A DNA stretch of 64,000 nt from Deinococcus puniceus (lineage in GTDB: Bacteria; Deinococcota; Deinococci; Deinococcales; Deinococcaceae), in the NCBI RefSeq assembly GCF_001644565.1, contig NZ_CP011387.1, positions 1,100,501 to 1,164,500 of the forward strand, read 5' to 3'. The translations under genes were made by a program, and so were the position numbers. Shown piece by piece: positions 54,603 to 64,000 of this stretch (the first letter of the stretch is position 1; every line of letters begins with the position of its first letter). The notes beneath the pieces are model-generated. The model was not told the origin of the DNA and made no database searches. It saw only the letters and a list, made by a program, of their open reading frames with translations.

Positions 54603-55291
54603 TCTTCAACTCCGGTGTCACTGATACGGAAAACGGGGATAGGCGCTTTGACGACGGGCAGGGTCTGACTGCGGCCCAGATCGTCCACGATGTTGAAAGT
54701 GACGTTCATAGAGAGGTTGGCCGGGCACGGGCCGTTGATACAGTCGTCCGTTGCCGTTTCGCCAATTCGCGGCGTCAGGAGTTGAATGGTGCCCGCGTTG
54801 TTGGCGGTGGGGAAGGTCTGCTGGCGGGTGTATTCCACCTTATTCACAAACGTGCAGGTGTCGGGGTCGAGGGCAGCATTCACGGTGCCGTCAGCCGCTT
54901 TACAGGCGTATCCCTGCCAGAGGCGGTCACCGAAGTTCTGCACGTACTGGCCGCTGGTATCGGCGTAGCGGTTGCCGCTCTCATCGTTGACGGTAATCTG
55001 GGCGCTCATGATCTTGCCGCCCACGCTGCCCGCCCGAGTGATAAAGGTGACCTGCGGCTGGTTCATCACAAAGAGGCTTTCAATCCGCTTGAGTTGTCCG
55101 CTGGTCTTGTCGAACACGCGCTTGATCGTGACGTCGATGCGTGCGCCGGACACGCTGGCCTGAGAAGAAAACTGCGAACCGGTGACGCTGCCGCAGGAGG
55201 CCAGCAGCAGGGGCAGGGCGAAGAGGGCGGAGGCGGCTAAAGATCGGTTGTTCATACGGGCTTTCATGCGGGCGCTCATACCTTGGGTCAT
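54599..55291 (-). CDS. Uncharacterised lipoprotein
   Basis: 230 residues. A long basic n-region (MTQGMSARMKARMNNRS) leads into a hydrophobic core and the lipobox LLLASC near residue 33. The mature protein has four more Cys residues (YACKAADG, DTCTF, DDCINGPCP), probably disulfides outside the cytoplasm. No family recognised. ATG at 55291 overlaps the rex stop (ATGA); ATG codons at residues 5, 9 and 13 are alternatives. Its stop overlaps the giant Ig lipoprotein start, so the two likely act together at the envelope. Confidence 0.68.
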   Translation of the reverse strand: MTQGMSARMKARMNNRSLAASALFALPLLLASCGSVTGSQFSSQASVSGARIDVTIKRVFDKTSGQLKRIESLFVMNQPQVTFITRAGSVGGKIMSAQITVNDESGNRYADTSGQYVQNFGDRLWQGYACKAADGTVNAALDPDTCTFVNKVEYTRQQTFPTANNAGTIQLLTPRIGETATDDCINGPCPANLSMNVTFNIVDDLGRSQTLPVVKAPIPVFRISDTGVEE

Positions 55292-55983
55292 TCGGTGTCC
55301 TCCGTCAGGGCAGCTTTTAAGGTGGGATTGAGGATGTAAAAGGCGAGACGTTTCATGCCTGCTAAGAAATCGACGTTTTCAATGGTGACGTTGCGCCACT
55401 CCTCGCCGGGTTCGCTGACGCCGCCGCGTTCGGTGGTACGCGGCTGAATGACCACCGGAGCAAAATTCAGGATGCCGCGCACGCCCGCGTCTACGAGTGC
55501 CTGCGCGGCGTCTTGGGCGCGGTCAGGTGGAACGGCCAAAAAGCCCATGTCTACCGGTGTGGCACTCACGAAATCGCGCAACTGCTCGGTGTGCTGCACG
55601 CGCAGATCGCGGATCTGTTGGCCCACGATCTGCGGATTGACGTCAAAGAGGCCCACGTACTGAAAGCGGTAATCGCTAGCCCCCGGATAGTTGGCGATGG
55701 CTTGGCCTAGCCGCCCCATGCCCACGATCACCACGCTCCACGTGCGGTTCAGGCCCAGCACGCGCACCAGTTCACGCTTCAGAATCGGCACGGTGTAGCC
55801 CATGCCGCGTGTGCCGAAGCGCCCGAAATAGGCGAGGTCTTTGCGAACCTGAAAAGCACTGACTTGGGCGCGTTCGGCAAGGTCGTTGCTGCTGGTACGG
55901 CTCACGTCCTGCGTTTCCAGTTGCTCCAAAATGCGCAAGTAGGTCACGAGGCGGCTGATGGCGGCGGTGGGAATATCGGCCAT
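55288..55983 (-). CDS. rex: Redox-sensing transcriptional repressor Rex
   Basis: 231 residues. N-terminal winged helix with ISRLVTYLRILEQLE and the signature QVRKDLAYFGRFGTRGMGY (45-63), then an NADH-binding Rossmann fold with G88-x-G90-x-x-G93 and FDVNPQIVGQ, and the C-terminal swap helix (IENVDFLAGMKRLAFYIL). Rex senses the NADH/NAD ratio and represses respiratory genes when NADH is low. It is the middle gene of an operon of envelope proteins, which is unusual. No TTGTGAA-type Rex operator was seen upstream of the operon. Confidence 0.94.
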   Translation of the reverse strand: MADIPTAAISRLVTYLRILEQLETQDVSRTSSNDLAERAQVSAFQVRKDLAYFGRFGTRGMGYTVPILKRELVRVLGLNRTWSVVIVGMGRLGQAIANYPGASDYRFQYVGLFDVNPQIVGQQIRDLRVQHTEQLRDFVSATPVDMGFLAVPPDRAQDAAQALVDAGVRGILNFAPVVIQPRTTERGGVSEPGEEWRNVTIENVDFLAGMKRLAFYILNPTLKAALTEDTE

Positions 55984-55987
55984 AGCT

Positions 55988-57261
<1,274 letters not shown>

Positions 57262-57265
<4 letters not shown>

Positions 57266-58887
57266 TTCAGGGCCGCCACAGCGCGGGTGTTGCCCAAGTT
57301 GGCCGCCGTTTTCAGGGCCTGCCTCGCCTCACTTTCGCGGCGCTGGGCACGCTGGGTCACGCCCAGCAGATACCAGCTCTCGTCGTTTTTGGGGTTGTCG
57401 CTGACCAGTCCGCGCAGCACGGCTTCGGCTTCCGGGTAGCGGGCGCTTGCCAGCAGGGCCGAGGCCAGATTTTGGCGGGCATTCACGGTGGGTTCCAGCT
57501 TCACGCTTTCGCCCAGTGCCGTGGCCGCACCCGCGTAGTCCTTCAGGGCGTAGTGGCTGAGGCCCAGCCAGAAATAGGTGTCGGCGTTGGCGGCCCGCAG
57601 GGCGCTGGAGCGCAGGGCGGCGCGGGCTTCCGGGTAGTTGCCCTGACGGTAGGCGGCGATACCCTGCACGTACTGGGCGCGGGCCAACGTCGCGGCTTCG
57701 GGAAACAGTCTGATGGCGGCCACCGCGTCGGCAAATGCCCCTGCATTCTGGCCCAGCGTCAGGCGCACGGCGGCCAGATCGGTGCGGTAGGCGGCGTTTT
57801 TGGGAGCCAGCCTGACGGCGTTCAGGTAGGCGGTGAGTGCGCCGGGGCGGTCATTGCGGGCCACCCGCAGTTCTCCGAGGCGGGCCAAGATAGAGGCAGA
57901 ACGGCCATCGGTGTCGGCGGCAGCCTGCGCGGCCAACACGGCCCCACGGGTGTCGCCGCCCGCACTCAGCAGGTTGGCCTTGCGGAGCAGCAAGCTGCCG
58001 CGGGCCGCTCCGGCAGTCACGCGGGCCGTGGCGGCGTCCAGTTCCCGAATGGCGCGTTCAGACAGGCCCTGAGCCACATAAATGTCGGCGATCAGCAGCA
58101 CGATGTCCGCCCGCGCAGGTTCGCGCTGCATCAGGGCGTAGGCTCCGGGCAAGGCCTGTGCGCCCTGTCCGGCCAGCGTTTGCGCCTGCACGAGCCGGAA
58201 CTGCACGGCGGTGTCGTCGGGCGCGAGGGTGGCAATTTCGGTCAGGGTGGTGACCAACGCCGGGTAAGCAGCGGCGCGGGTCTGTTCGGCTGCGAGGGCG
58301 TCCAGCACCTGCCGCTGCACCGTCAGGGCTACCCGGCCACGCGCAAGGGTTGCCGCGCTGCCGTACAGCCGCAGGGCATCGTCGTAGCGGCGCTCGCGGG
58401 AAGCAATGACGCCAAGGTTGTATGGCCCCTCGAAGCGGTCAGGAGCCAGCAGACTCAGCTGCGTAAACTCGAAGTTCGCGCCCTTGAAATCGCCGAGGGC
58501 AAACAGGGCCAAACCGAGGCCGAAATGAGGCTCCGGCTGGGCATAATTCTGGGCGATCAGGGCCTCGAATCCAGCGCGGGCCTGCGGATATTTGCCCTCT
58601 TTGAGAAGGCTCTGGCTGGCCGACAGCTGTGTGGTCTGGGCCGGGGTGAAGGGCGTCGGGGCGGGCACGGCGGGTAACGCTACCGCTGCGGCCTGTTGGG
58701 CGTTTTGTACCGTCTGGGCGGCGTTTTGTGCCGATTGCAGGGCCGAGCCGAGTCCGCCCGAAGTGCCCTGCTGAAGAGTGTTCTGAATACCGATGCTGGT
58801 CGTGGTTTCGATCAGCGTCTGCCCCGCCGCGCTCGAGGTGAGGGCGAGCAGCAACAATGTCAAGGCCGGGCGAGTGGATTGCGTCAC
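57262..58887 (-). CDS. Secreted TPR-repeat protein
   Basis: 541 residues. Signal peptide (TLLLLALTSSAAGQ) followed by an Ala/Gln-rich segment and, from about residue 65, about ten to twelve tetratricopeptide repeats (for example EGKYPQARAGFEALIAQNY, LGLALFALGDFKGANFEFTQ, LGLSHYALKDYAGAATALGE). TPRs are protein-docking scaffolds, here probably outside the cytoplasm. First gene of the operon. The GTG start has AGGAGG 7 nt upstream. Confidence 0.87.
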
Positions 58888-59055
58888 TTAAGAGCCTCCT
58901 GAGAGTCGGAAACGAATTGAGCCTAATCATCCGGTTCTTTCCAAACCCTTACTTTTGCAAGGGTACAGTGCCTGAAGAAGACAGGTGGGCTGAACTGCGC
59001 TGGGCGCACCAAATTGTCTCATGACTGAGAGGCCAGAGTGGTGGGAGAGCCGCTG

Positions 59056-59092
59056 GGTTTCTCACAGCGCGGCGGCTCCTGCGTGAGAAACC
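59056..59092. repeat. Inverted repeat between the TPR operon and rlmN
   Basis: GGTTTCTCAC (59056-59065) and GTGAGAAACC (59083-59092), perfect 10-bp arms, 17-nt loop. Upstream of the TPR gene on its strand and downstream of rlmN. Operator or mRNA hairpin is possible. Confidence 0.55.
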
Positions 59093-59111
59093 TCCCCCAG
59101 TCACGTAAAGA

Positions 59112-59136
59112 CCGCCCATTGTATGAAGATGGGCGG
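59112..59136 (-). terminator. rlmN terminator
   Basis: CCGCCCAT (59112-59119) pairs with ATGGGCGG (59129-59136). On the minus strand it follows the rlmN stop by about 30 nt and is followed by TCTTTA. Confidence 0.65.
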
Positions 59137-59165
59137 CCCAGCACAGTAGAAAATGAAAGGTAATT

Positions 59166-60206
59166 TTACGCGCTCGCTGCACTCCCGGTCACGGCGTCGG
59201 GGCGCTTGAGGGCCAGTTGCCCGCAGGCCGCGCCCGCATCCTTGCCGCGAGAACGGCGCACGCTCACGTCCACGCCCCGTGCTTCCAGTTCATCGTAAAA
59301 AGCCTGAATCTCGGCTTCGGTGCTGCTCTCGAACCCCGATCCATCCCAAGGGTTCATGGGAATCAGGTTGACGTGACTGACAAGGCCGCGCAGCAGTCCG
59401 GCCAGTTCGCGGGCCTGCCACAACTGGTCGTTCACGCCGCGCAGCATGGAGTATTCAAAGGTCACGCGCCGCCCGGTGGTCGCCTGATATTCCCGCGCCG
59501 CCGCCATGATTTCCACAATAGAGTTGCGGTGTCCGGTGGGAATGATGCGCTGGCGGGTTTCCTCGTCGGGCGCGTGCAGGCTGATGGCGAGCTTGATGCC
59601 CAGATCATCCTCGGCAGCGAGGCGGCGAATGCCTTTGGGCAGACCCACCGTGCTGAGGGTCACGCGCCGTTTGCTCATGCCGAGGGCCTGCGGGTGCAGC
59701 AAAATCCGGGCGGCCAGCATGGTGTGATCGTAGTTCAGCAACGGTTCGCCCATGCCCATGAACACCAGATTCCGCAGTTCACGGGGCGCGATGCCCTCGC
59801 CGCCCGCGACTGCCAGCACTTGCCCCACGATTTCGCCGGGGGTCAGGTTGCGGCCAAAGCCCATCGCGCCCGTGGCACAAAAGGCGCACTTGGCGGGGCA
59901 GCCCACCATCGTAGACACGCAAATGGTGCGGCGATCCAGGTAGGGCATATACACCGCTTCCATCTGCCGCCCGTCGTGCAGAGTAAACAGGTATTTCACC
60001 GAGCCGTCGGTGCTGCGAACCGTTTCTATTTCACGGAACGGATTCAGTGCGTATTCTTCGCCCAATGTGGCACGCAGGTCGGCGGGCAGGTTGGTCATGG
60101 CTTCAAAGCTGCCCGCGCCCTGAACAAACACCCACTCCAAGAGCTGCCGTTTTCGGAAGCCTTCGAGGGGGTAAGAATCGGGGTGGAGGTCAAGCAGTAA
60201 ACGCAT
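59166..60206 (-). CDS. rlmN: 23S rRNA (adenine2503-C2)-methyltransferase RlmN
   Basis: 346-residue radical-SAM enzyme. The CxxxCxxC cluster ligands are in [16 protein letters not shown] near residue 105. [11 protein letters not shown] and [15 protein letters not shown] (here [15 protein letters not shown]) are conserved, and the second methyl-carrying Cys is in DAGAACGQL near the C-terminus. It methylates A2503 of 23S rRNA and A37 of some tRNAs, affecting translation accuracy. ATG is 6 nt after TAAACT. A terminator-like hairpin follows the gene. Confidence 0.95.
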   Translation of the reverse strand: MRLLLDLHPDSYPLEGFRKRQLLEWVFVQGAGSFEAMTNLPADLRATLGEEYALNPFREIETVRSTDGSVKYLFTLHDGRQMEAVYMPYLDRRTICVSTMVGCPAKCAFCATGAMGFGRNLTPGEIVGQVLAVAGGEGIAPRELRNLVFMGMGEPLLNYDHTMLAARILLHPQALGMSKRRVTLSTVGLPKGIRRLAAEDDLGIKLAISLHAPDEETRQRIIPTGHRNSIVEIMAAAREYQATTGRRVTFEYSMLRGVNDQLWQARELAGLLRGLVSHVNLIPMNPWDGSGFESSTEAEIQAFYDELEARGVDVSVRRSRGKDAGAACGQLALKRPDAVTGSAASA

Positions 60207-60212
60207 CCGGCC

Positions 60213-60218
60213 AGTTTA
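60213..60218 (-). promoter_or_regulatory. Leaderless-type -10 (TAAACT)
   Basis: Minus strand TAAACT, six nucleotides, then the ATG at 60206. Confidence 0.5.
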
Positions 60219-60305
60219 CGGGGTTGCGGCGATTGGGGGCAAGGAGTTGAGGCACGTTAGAGAGTCGGGGAGGCGCCCCCTCTTTCCCCTGCCCCTGCTT
60301 CCGCG

Positions 60306-61034
60306 TCAGGCCCGCCCTTCCGCCCCTGCCAATCTCACCACCGCTTCCAGTGCCACTTGCACCATCCGGTCTACGCCAGCAGCCAGCACATCGTCGGGCA
60401 CCAATTGGGGATCGCCTATATCGTTGCTGCACGCGGTGAGGCAAGCGGCCCGAAGGTTATGGAGGGCAGCCACCAAGAAGATCGCGCTGGCTTCCATTTC
60501 GAAGCCCAATACGCCGCGCGATGCCCACAGGCGGGCGTGTTCGGGCGTGCTGGCGTAAAAGGCGTCTTCGGTCATCACGAGGCCGATATGGTGCGGGGCA
60601 GCCAAAGCGCGGGCCGCGTGTGCGGCGGCCTCCACAACCTCGAAGCTGGCGGCTGGGGCGTAGGGAGCGCCGCCCAGCAGTTGGCGGGTGGTGCCGTCAT
60701 TGGGTACGGCGGCGGTGGCAATCACCAGATCGCCGGGGGCCACCGCCGGGGTCGCGCCGCCCAGTGTACCCACCCGGATCAGGGTTTTGGCCCCCAGCCG
60801 CGCCAATTCTTCGGTCACGATAGCTGCGCTGGGGCAGCCCATTCCGGTGGTTTGCACGCTCACGCGCACGCCCTTGTACGTGCCTGTGAACCCCAACAGT
60901 TGGCGGTGGCTGGTGTACTCGGTCACGTCCTCTAAATATGTGGACGCGATATGGCGGGCGCGGTTAGGGTCGCCGGGCAACAGCACGTAGTCGGCCACGT
61001 CGCCCGGCTGGGCACGAACATGAATCTGGCTCAT
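60306..61034 (-). CDS. deoD: Purine-nucleoside phosphorylase (DeoD-type)
   Basis: 242 residues of the hexameric nucleoside phosphorylase family: PGDPNRARHIA, FLEDVT-like YLEDVTEY, GFTGTYKGVRVSVQTTGMGCPS in two parts for phosphate and ribose binding, IRVGTLGG and GFEMEASAIFLVA. The GFTGTYKG segment favours DeoD over uridine phosphorylase. Cleaves purine nucleosides with phosphate, consistent with salvage alongside cpdB and the phosphoribosyltransferases nearby. ATG at 61034 is 7 nt after TATACT. The longer in-frame start at 61133 crosses that promoter. Confidence 0.88.
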   Translation of the reverse strand: MSQIHVRAQPGDVADYVLLPGDPNRARHIASTYLEDVTEYTSHRQLLGFTGTYKGVRVSVQTTGMGCPSAAIVTEELARLGAKTLIRVGTLGGATPAVAPGDLVIATAAVPNDGTTRQLLGGAPYAPAASFEVVEAAAHAARALAAPHHIGLVMTEDAFYASTPEHARLWASRGVLGFEMEASAIFLVAALHNLRAACLTACSNDIGDPQLVPDDVLAAGVDRMVQVALEAVVRLAGAEGRA

Positions 61035-61041
61035 AGAACAG

Positions 61042-61047
61042 AGTATA
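61042..61047 (-). promoter_or_regulatory. Leaderless-type -10 (TATACT)
   Basis: Minus strand TATACT, seven nucleotides, then the ATG at 61034. Confidence 0.6.
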
Positions 61048-61457
61048 GAGAGGGAGACCTTCATCTGACCCGGCACGAGGCCCCGCGCCGCCGGAGGAGC
61101 GGCTGGAGCTGATTTTCCTTGGTGGATGAACAACGACTAAGTGGCACACCCATGAGAGAGTTCTCATGAAGCCGAAGCCTGAACACTCTGACAGGTTTCT
61201 CATCTGAACCGTTAAAGCTAGCGCTGCCAACACAAAAATTACTCTCATGTCGGAGGGCTTGTTTATCACGCCCCTCTTATATTCGTGAACTTTCAGTCAG
61301 TTAGGCAAAATCCTTTCAATTGCAGCGCAGTGAACAGTCTGATTGTTCATAGGCCACTCACGCCGACTGCCTACGGTATGCACAGGCAGGGAGGCGCTCC
61401 GCGTTCCCGTGCGCCATTTTTTTCTTCGTCCTCAGTCCCCATTCAAGGAGAACCACC
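61048..61457. other. Long upstream region of the SLH outer-membrane protein gene
   Basis: About 410 nt between divergent genes, AT-richer than its surroundings from about 61120 on. A TATATT at 61275-61280 with an upstream TTGTTT (61260-61265, short spacing) is a weak promoter candidate. The gene's AAGGAG is at 61446-61451. No gene recognised. Length suggests a long, possibly stabilising 5' leader, as is usual for abundant envelope proteins. Confidence 0.4.
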
Positions 61458-62750
61458 ATGCGTAACACCTTCATTTTGTCTTCCCTGCTCGCTCTCGGCC
61501 TCGGCATGGCCAGCGCCCAGACCGATACCGCCGCACCTGCAACCCCCGCAGCCCCTGCAACCGCCACCCCCGCGACCACCGCTGCTCCTGCACAGGTCGT
61601 GCAGTTTACCGATGTCCCCGCAGGCCACTGGGCCAAAGACGCCGTTGACCTGATCGTGCAGCGCGGCCTGATTCAGGGCTTCCCCGACGGCACCTTCCGT
61701 GGCAACGAGAGCCTGACCCGTTACCAAGCCGCACTCGTGTTCTACCGCCTGCTGCAAAGCGGCCAGCTCAGCAACTCCAGCCTGAGCGCCACCGACCTCG
61801 CCACCATTACGGCTGGCATGCAGGAAGTCAGCACCGAGCTGGCCGCCATCAGCACCCGCGTAACCGATCTGGAAGCGTTGACCACCGAACAGCAGGCCCG
61901 CATCACGGCGCTGGAAGGCCGCATCGACGCGCTGGGTACGCCCGCCGCCAACGCTGCTGGCGCAGACACCACCGCGCTGACTGCCCGCATCGACGCGCTG
62001 GAAGCTGCCATCCGTAACATTCCTGCTGGCCCCGCTGGCCCTGCTGGCGCAACCGGCCCTGCTGGCCCCGCTGGAGCCGCCGCCGACACCGCCGCTCTGG
62101 CCGCCCGTATCGCTGCCCTCGAAGCACGCGCCACCACGACGGGCAGCACCACCGGCACCGTGACCACCACGCCCAGTACTACCACCCCAGCGACGCCCCC
62201 CACCACTGTGGTCATCGGCAACACCGATACCGTCGTGGACGCCGTTCGCAGCACCAACCTGTACGCTGGCGTCAGCGTCGGCGCTCAGAACACCCAGGGC
62301 AATGACCCCTGCTACCTCCTGAACTCCAGTGGCCGCGCCGTCAACTTCTGCCTTTCCGGTGGTGCGATGGTCGGTGCCAACAACGTGATCGGCCCCGTCG
62401 GTGTGCGCCTCGCCGCCGAGTACGTCCCCGGCAAGAACGGCTTCAACGCCGACATCAATGCCACCTACAGCCTGAACAACGGCAGCAACATCACGCCTTA
62501 CGTCGGCGCAGGCTTGGGCCTCACCAGCAGCCGCACCCGTGCAAACGCCAACGCGAGCGCCAGCGACATCTACGCCAACGCTCTGGCCGGTGTGGACTTC
62601 CGCGTCACCGACAGCATCACCGCCTTCGTCGAAGCCGATGGCCGCTACTACCTCAGCAACAAGGGCGCAGGCACGGGCCTCGCTGGCACCGCCGCTACAG
62701 ATCGTGGCTTCGGCGGCACCATCAAGACCGGCCTGAAGTTCTTCTTCTAA
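61458..62750 (+). CDS. SLH-domain outer-membrane beta-barrel protein with collagen-like insert
   Basis: 430 residues. Signal peptide (cleavage after GMASA, about residue 20), an Ala/Thr/Pro linker, one SLH domain (about 48-95, FTDVPAGHWAKDAVDLIVQ, then PDGTFRGNESLTRYQAALV) that anchors to secondary wall polymer, and a heptad-rich coiled coil (about 115-185). A short collagen-like Gly-x-y run (GPAGPAGATGPAGPAG, about 190-207) and a Thr-rich linker follow, then a C-terminal beta-barrel (about 265-430) ending FFF. This is the SlpA/OmpM type that tethers outer membrane to wall. AAGGAG upstream; strong terminator after. Confidence 0.9.
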   Translation: MRNTFILSSLLALGLGMASAQTDTAAPATPAAPATATPATTAAPAQVVQFTDVPAGHWAKDAVDLIVQRGLIQGFPDGTFRGNESLTRYQAALVFYRLLQSGQLSNSSLSATDLATITAGMQEVSTELAAISTRVTDLEALTTEQQARITALEGRIDALGTPAANAAGADTTALTARIDALEAAIRNIPAGPAGPAGATGPAGPAGAAADTAALAARIAALEARATTTGSTTGTVTTTPSTTTPATPPTTVVIGNTDTVVDAVRSTNLYAGVSVGAQNTQGNDPCYLLNSSGRAVNFCLSGGAMVGANNVIGPVGVRLAAEYVPGKNGFNADINATYSLNNGSNITPYVGAGLGLTSSRTRANANASASDIYANALAGVDFRVTDSITAFVEADGRYYLSNKGAGTGLAGTAATDRGFGGTIKTGLKFFF

Positions 62751-62771
62751 GCCTAAATCTCTCCACAAATT

Positions 62772-62800
62772 GGGAACCTCGAAAGGGGTTCTCTTTTTTT
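62772..62800 (+). terminator. Rho-independent terminator of the SLH protein gene
   Basis: GGGAACC (62772-62778) pairs with GGTTCTC (62787-62793), one G-T pair, followed by seven T (62794-62800). Confidence 0.88.
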
Positions 62801-62818
62801 GGCTGGAGCGCGGCAAGC

Positions 62819-62835
62819 GGTCTAAGGGTCTGAGG
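62819..62835 (+). repeat. TCTAAGG-type short repeat
   Basis: GGTCTAAGGGTCTGAGG, matching the start of the cluster at 22242-22265. Confidence 0.5.
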
Positions 62836-62970
62836 AAAGCCAACTCTTCGGCGCTCATTCGTTTTTGCATCAGCCCTATACGGCCAGATTCAGTGGCCAG
62901 CGATCAGGACTGATCCAGTTCCGGGCTACCCGAAGAGACGACTCTTTCGCGTCCTCACCTTCCCGCCCTG

Positions 62971-62976
62971 TACACT
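62971..62976 (+). promoter_or_regulatory. Leaderless-type -10 (TACACT)
   Basis: TACACT, seven nucleotides, then the GTG at 62984. Confidence 0.55.
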
Positions 62977-62983
62977 CTGCCCT

Positions 62984-63514
62984 GTGAAAACCCATCATGT
63001 TCAGGTCGGCACCGTTTCGCGGGAGTTGCCTATCGTCGAAGTCGCGCCCGGCGTCAGCGTGGCGCTGTTCAATATGCTTGGCGACACCGAAGTCACCGAG
63101 GCGGCAGGGAGAGCGCTAGCCGCACTGATTCCCGCAGACGTGGATATTCTGGTCACGCCGGAAGTCAAGGCGCTGTCGCTGGCGCACGTGATCAGCCGCG
63201 AGTCGGGCAAGCCGTACATCGTGATTCGCAAAACCCAGAAGCCGTACATGGTTGACCCAGTGGTACGCGAAGTGGTCAGCATCACCACAGGCAAGCCGCA
63301 AACGCTGGTGCTGGACGGCTTCGACGTGGAAAAAATCCGGGGCCGCAAAGTTGCCATCGTAGACGATGTGGTCAGCAGCGGCGGTACGCTGCACTCCATC
63401 TCGCAGATTATTCAGGAAGTGGGCGGCGAGGTGGCCGCCGTGATCGCCGTGTTCACCGAGGGGCAGGAGCGCCCCGAAGTGACGGCGCTGGGGCATCTGC
63501 CACTCTTCACCTGA
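62984..63514 (+). CDS. Phosphoribosyltransferase-family protein (Apt-like), first tandem copy
   Basis: 176 residues of type I PRTase fold. The PRPP-binding loop [16 protein letters not shown] is near residue 125. The flexible region [15 protein letters not shown] near 75-90 and [17 protein letters not shown] resemble adenine phosphoribosyltransferase. It may salvage a purine base or act as a PurR-like regulator; the base specificity cannot be read. The GTG is 7 nt after TACACT. A second, related gene starts 54 nt after its stop. Confidence 0.82.
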   Translation: MKTHHVQVGTVSRELPIVEVAPGVSVALFNMLGDTEVTEAAGRALAALIPADVDILVTPEVKALSLAHVISRESGKPYIVIRKTQKPYMVDPVVREVVSITTGKPQTLVLDGFDVEKIRGRKVAIVDDVVSSGGTLHSISQIIQEVGGEVAAVIAVFTEGQERPEVTALGHLPLFT

Positions 63515-63556
63515 CCTGCCGACTCAACATCTGACGCTGCCCCGCTCCCGCCGCGC

Positions 63557-63562
63557 TACCCT
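63557..63562 (+). promoter_or_regulatory. Leaderless-type -10 (TACCCT)
   Basis: TACCCT, six nucleotides, then the GTG at 63569. Confidence 0.5.
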
Positions 63563-63568
63563 GTGCGG

Positions 63569-64000
63569 GTGGAACAACTAAACGTAACTGTCGGGGCCGT
63601 TTCCCGTGACCTGCCTACCGTGCGCGTGGGAAGCACCGGGCGCGTGCCACTCGTAGAATTTATTGGCGACCCGGAATTTACCAACGCGGTGGCCGCCGAA
63701 ATGGTGGCGCTGATTCCCGCCGGAACAGACATGCTGCTGTCGGTGGTCACCAACGCCCTGCCACTGGTACACGAGCTGAGTGACCGCAGCGGCATTCCGT
63801 ATGTGGTGGTACGTAAAAAGCGCCGCACCTATATGCAAGACCCACTGATCGTAGATGTTCCGAGCATGACCATGGGCGTGTCGGAAACGCTGTGGCTGGA
63901 CGGCCCGCACGCCGCACGCCTGAAGGGCAAGCGCGTCACGATTGTGCAGGACGTGATCGCCAGTGGCGGCACTGCTCAAGCGTTGGCGCGGCTGACGGAG
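63569..64000 (+). CDS. Phosphoribosyltransferase-family protein, second tandem copy (cut by window edge)
   Basis: Open from the GTG to the last base (144 codons, no stop). It parallels the first copy: [14 protein letters not shown] against [32 protein letters not shown] against [19 protein letters not shown]. In the PRPP loop it reads [15 protein letters not shown], so the first of the two acidic residues (DD in copy one) is Gln. This may weaken catalysis and suggests a regulatory or altered role. The real 3' end lies beyond the window. Confidence 0.8.
   Translation, partial: MEQLNVTVGAVSRDLPTVRVGSTGRVPLVEFIGDPEFTNAVAAEMVALIPAGTDMLLSVVTNALPLVHELSDRSGIPYVVVRKKRRTYMQDPLIVDVPSMTMGVSETLWLDGPHAARLKGKRVTIVQDVIASGGTAQALARLTE

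Noticed and set aside
52197..54668. 823-codon plus-strand open frame opposite the Ig lipoprotein
   Set aside because: Shadow of the Ig-repeat gene, which has a lipobox and repeated domains.
61443..62870. 475-codon minus-strand open frame opposite the SLH protein
   Set aside because: Gly/Val/Ala-rich shadow; the plus strand has signal peptide, SLH domain, ribosome-binding site and terminator.

Overview
The window looks like a high-GC chromosomal segment from a Deinococcus-type bacterium. The evidence is an SLH-domain outer-membrane protein with a C-terminal beta-barrel ending in Phe, a Rex/SPOR/TPR envelope operon, a ClpB/RadA/ClpC cluster, and at least sixteen starts with a TANNNT -10 hexamer only 6-7 nt upstream of the start codon. 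That last feature is the leaderless-mRNA architecture known from Deinococcus. Many other starts are GTG or TTG. I saw no tRNA, rRNA, CRISPR array, insertion sequence or prophage genes. The genus is inferred from gene content and signals, not from a search.

Layout. 1-4.5 kb: branched-chain amino-acid ABC transporter livHMGF (the binding protein would lie upstream). 4.5-11 kb: an AttH/CrtC-like lipoprotein, a small membrane protein, clpB behind an HspR-type HAIR operator, radA, a DUF2087 gene and a DUF2834 gene broken by an amber codon. 11-15.2 kb: clpC, a NuoE-like small protein, a small anchored protein and a family-2 glycosyltransferase. 15.3-22 kb: a long minus-strand housekeeping series read rpsB, tsf, pyrH, frr, cdsA, dxr, rseP (translation, UMP phosphorylation, phospholipid and isoprenoid synthesis, site-2 protease). 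22-31 kb: an intergenic inverted-repeat element, a YczE-like membrane protein, ychF, an AAC(3)-family acetyltransferase, two different ferredoxin/NADPH reductase-type flavoproteins, an MFS efflux protein, and a TauE/DUF1634 pair preceded by a 27-codon leader ORF.

31-38.5 kb: a fatty-acid oxidation pair, fadN and fadA, separated by a DHFR-like protein, an alpha/beta hydrolase and an AT-richer SUFU-domain gene. Two copies of a TTSAACCGRGTTCA operator-like motif precede fadN. 38.5-44 kb: lipoproteins, an rRNA methyltransferase, a P-loop kinase, and a three-gene operon of two small DMT transporters plus a MarR regulator with a palindrome in the promoter spacer. 44-50 kb: glycolate oxidase subunits (glcF, glcD and a short glcE) and cpdB. 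50-59 kb: a tightly coupled minus-strand operon reading TPR protein, SPOR protein, Rex, a lipoprotein and a 1465-residue Ig-repeat lipoprotein. 59-64 kb: rlmN, deoD, the SLH outer-membrane protein with a collagen-like insert, and two tandem phosphoribosyltransferase genes, the second cut by the window edge.

Most of the segment is core genome. The parts that most deserve attention are the Rex-containing envelope operon, the TauE leader ORF, the broken DUF2834 gene, the small dispersed intergenic repeats, the SUFU gene, and the divergent tandem phosphoribosyltransferases.
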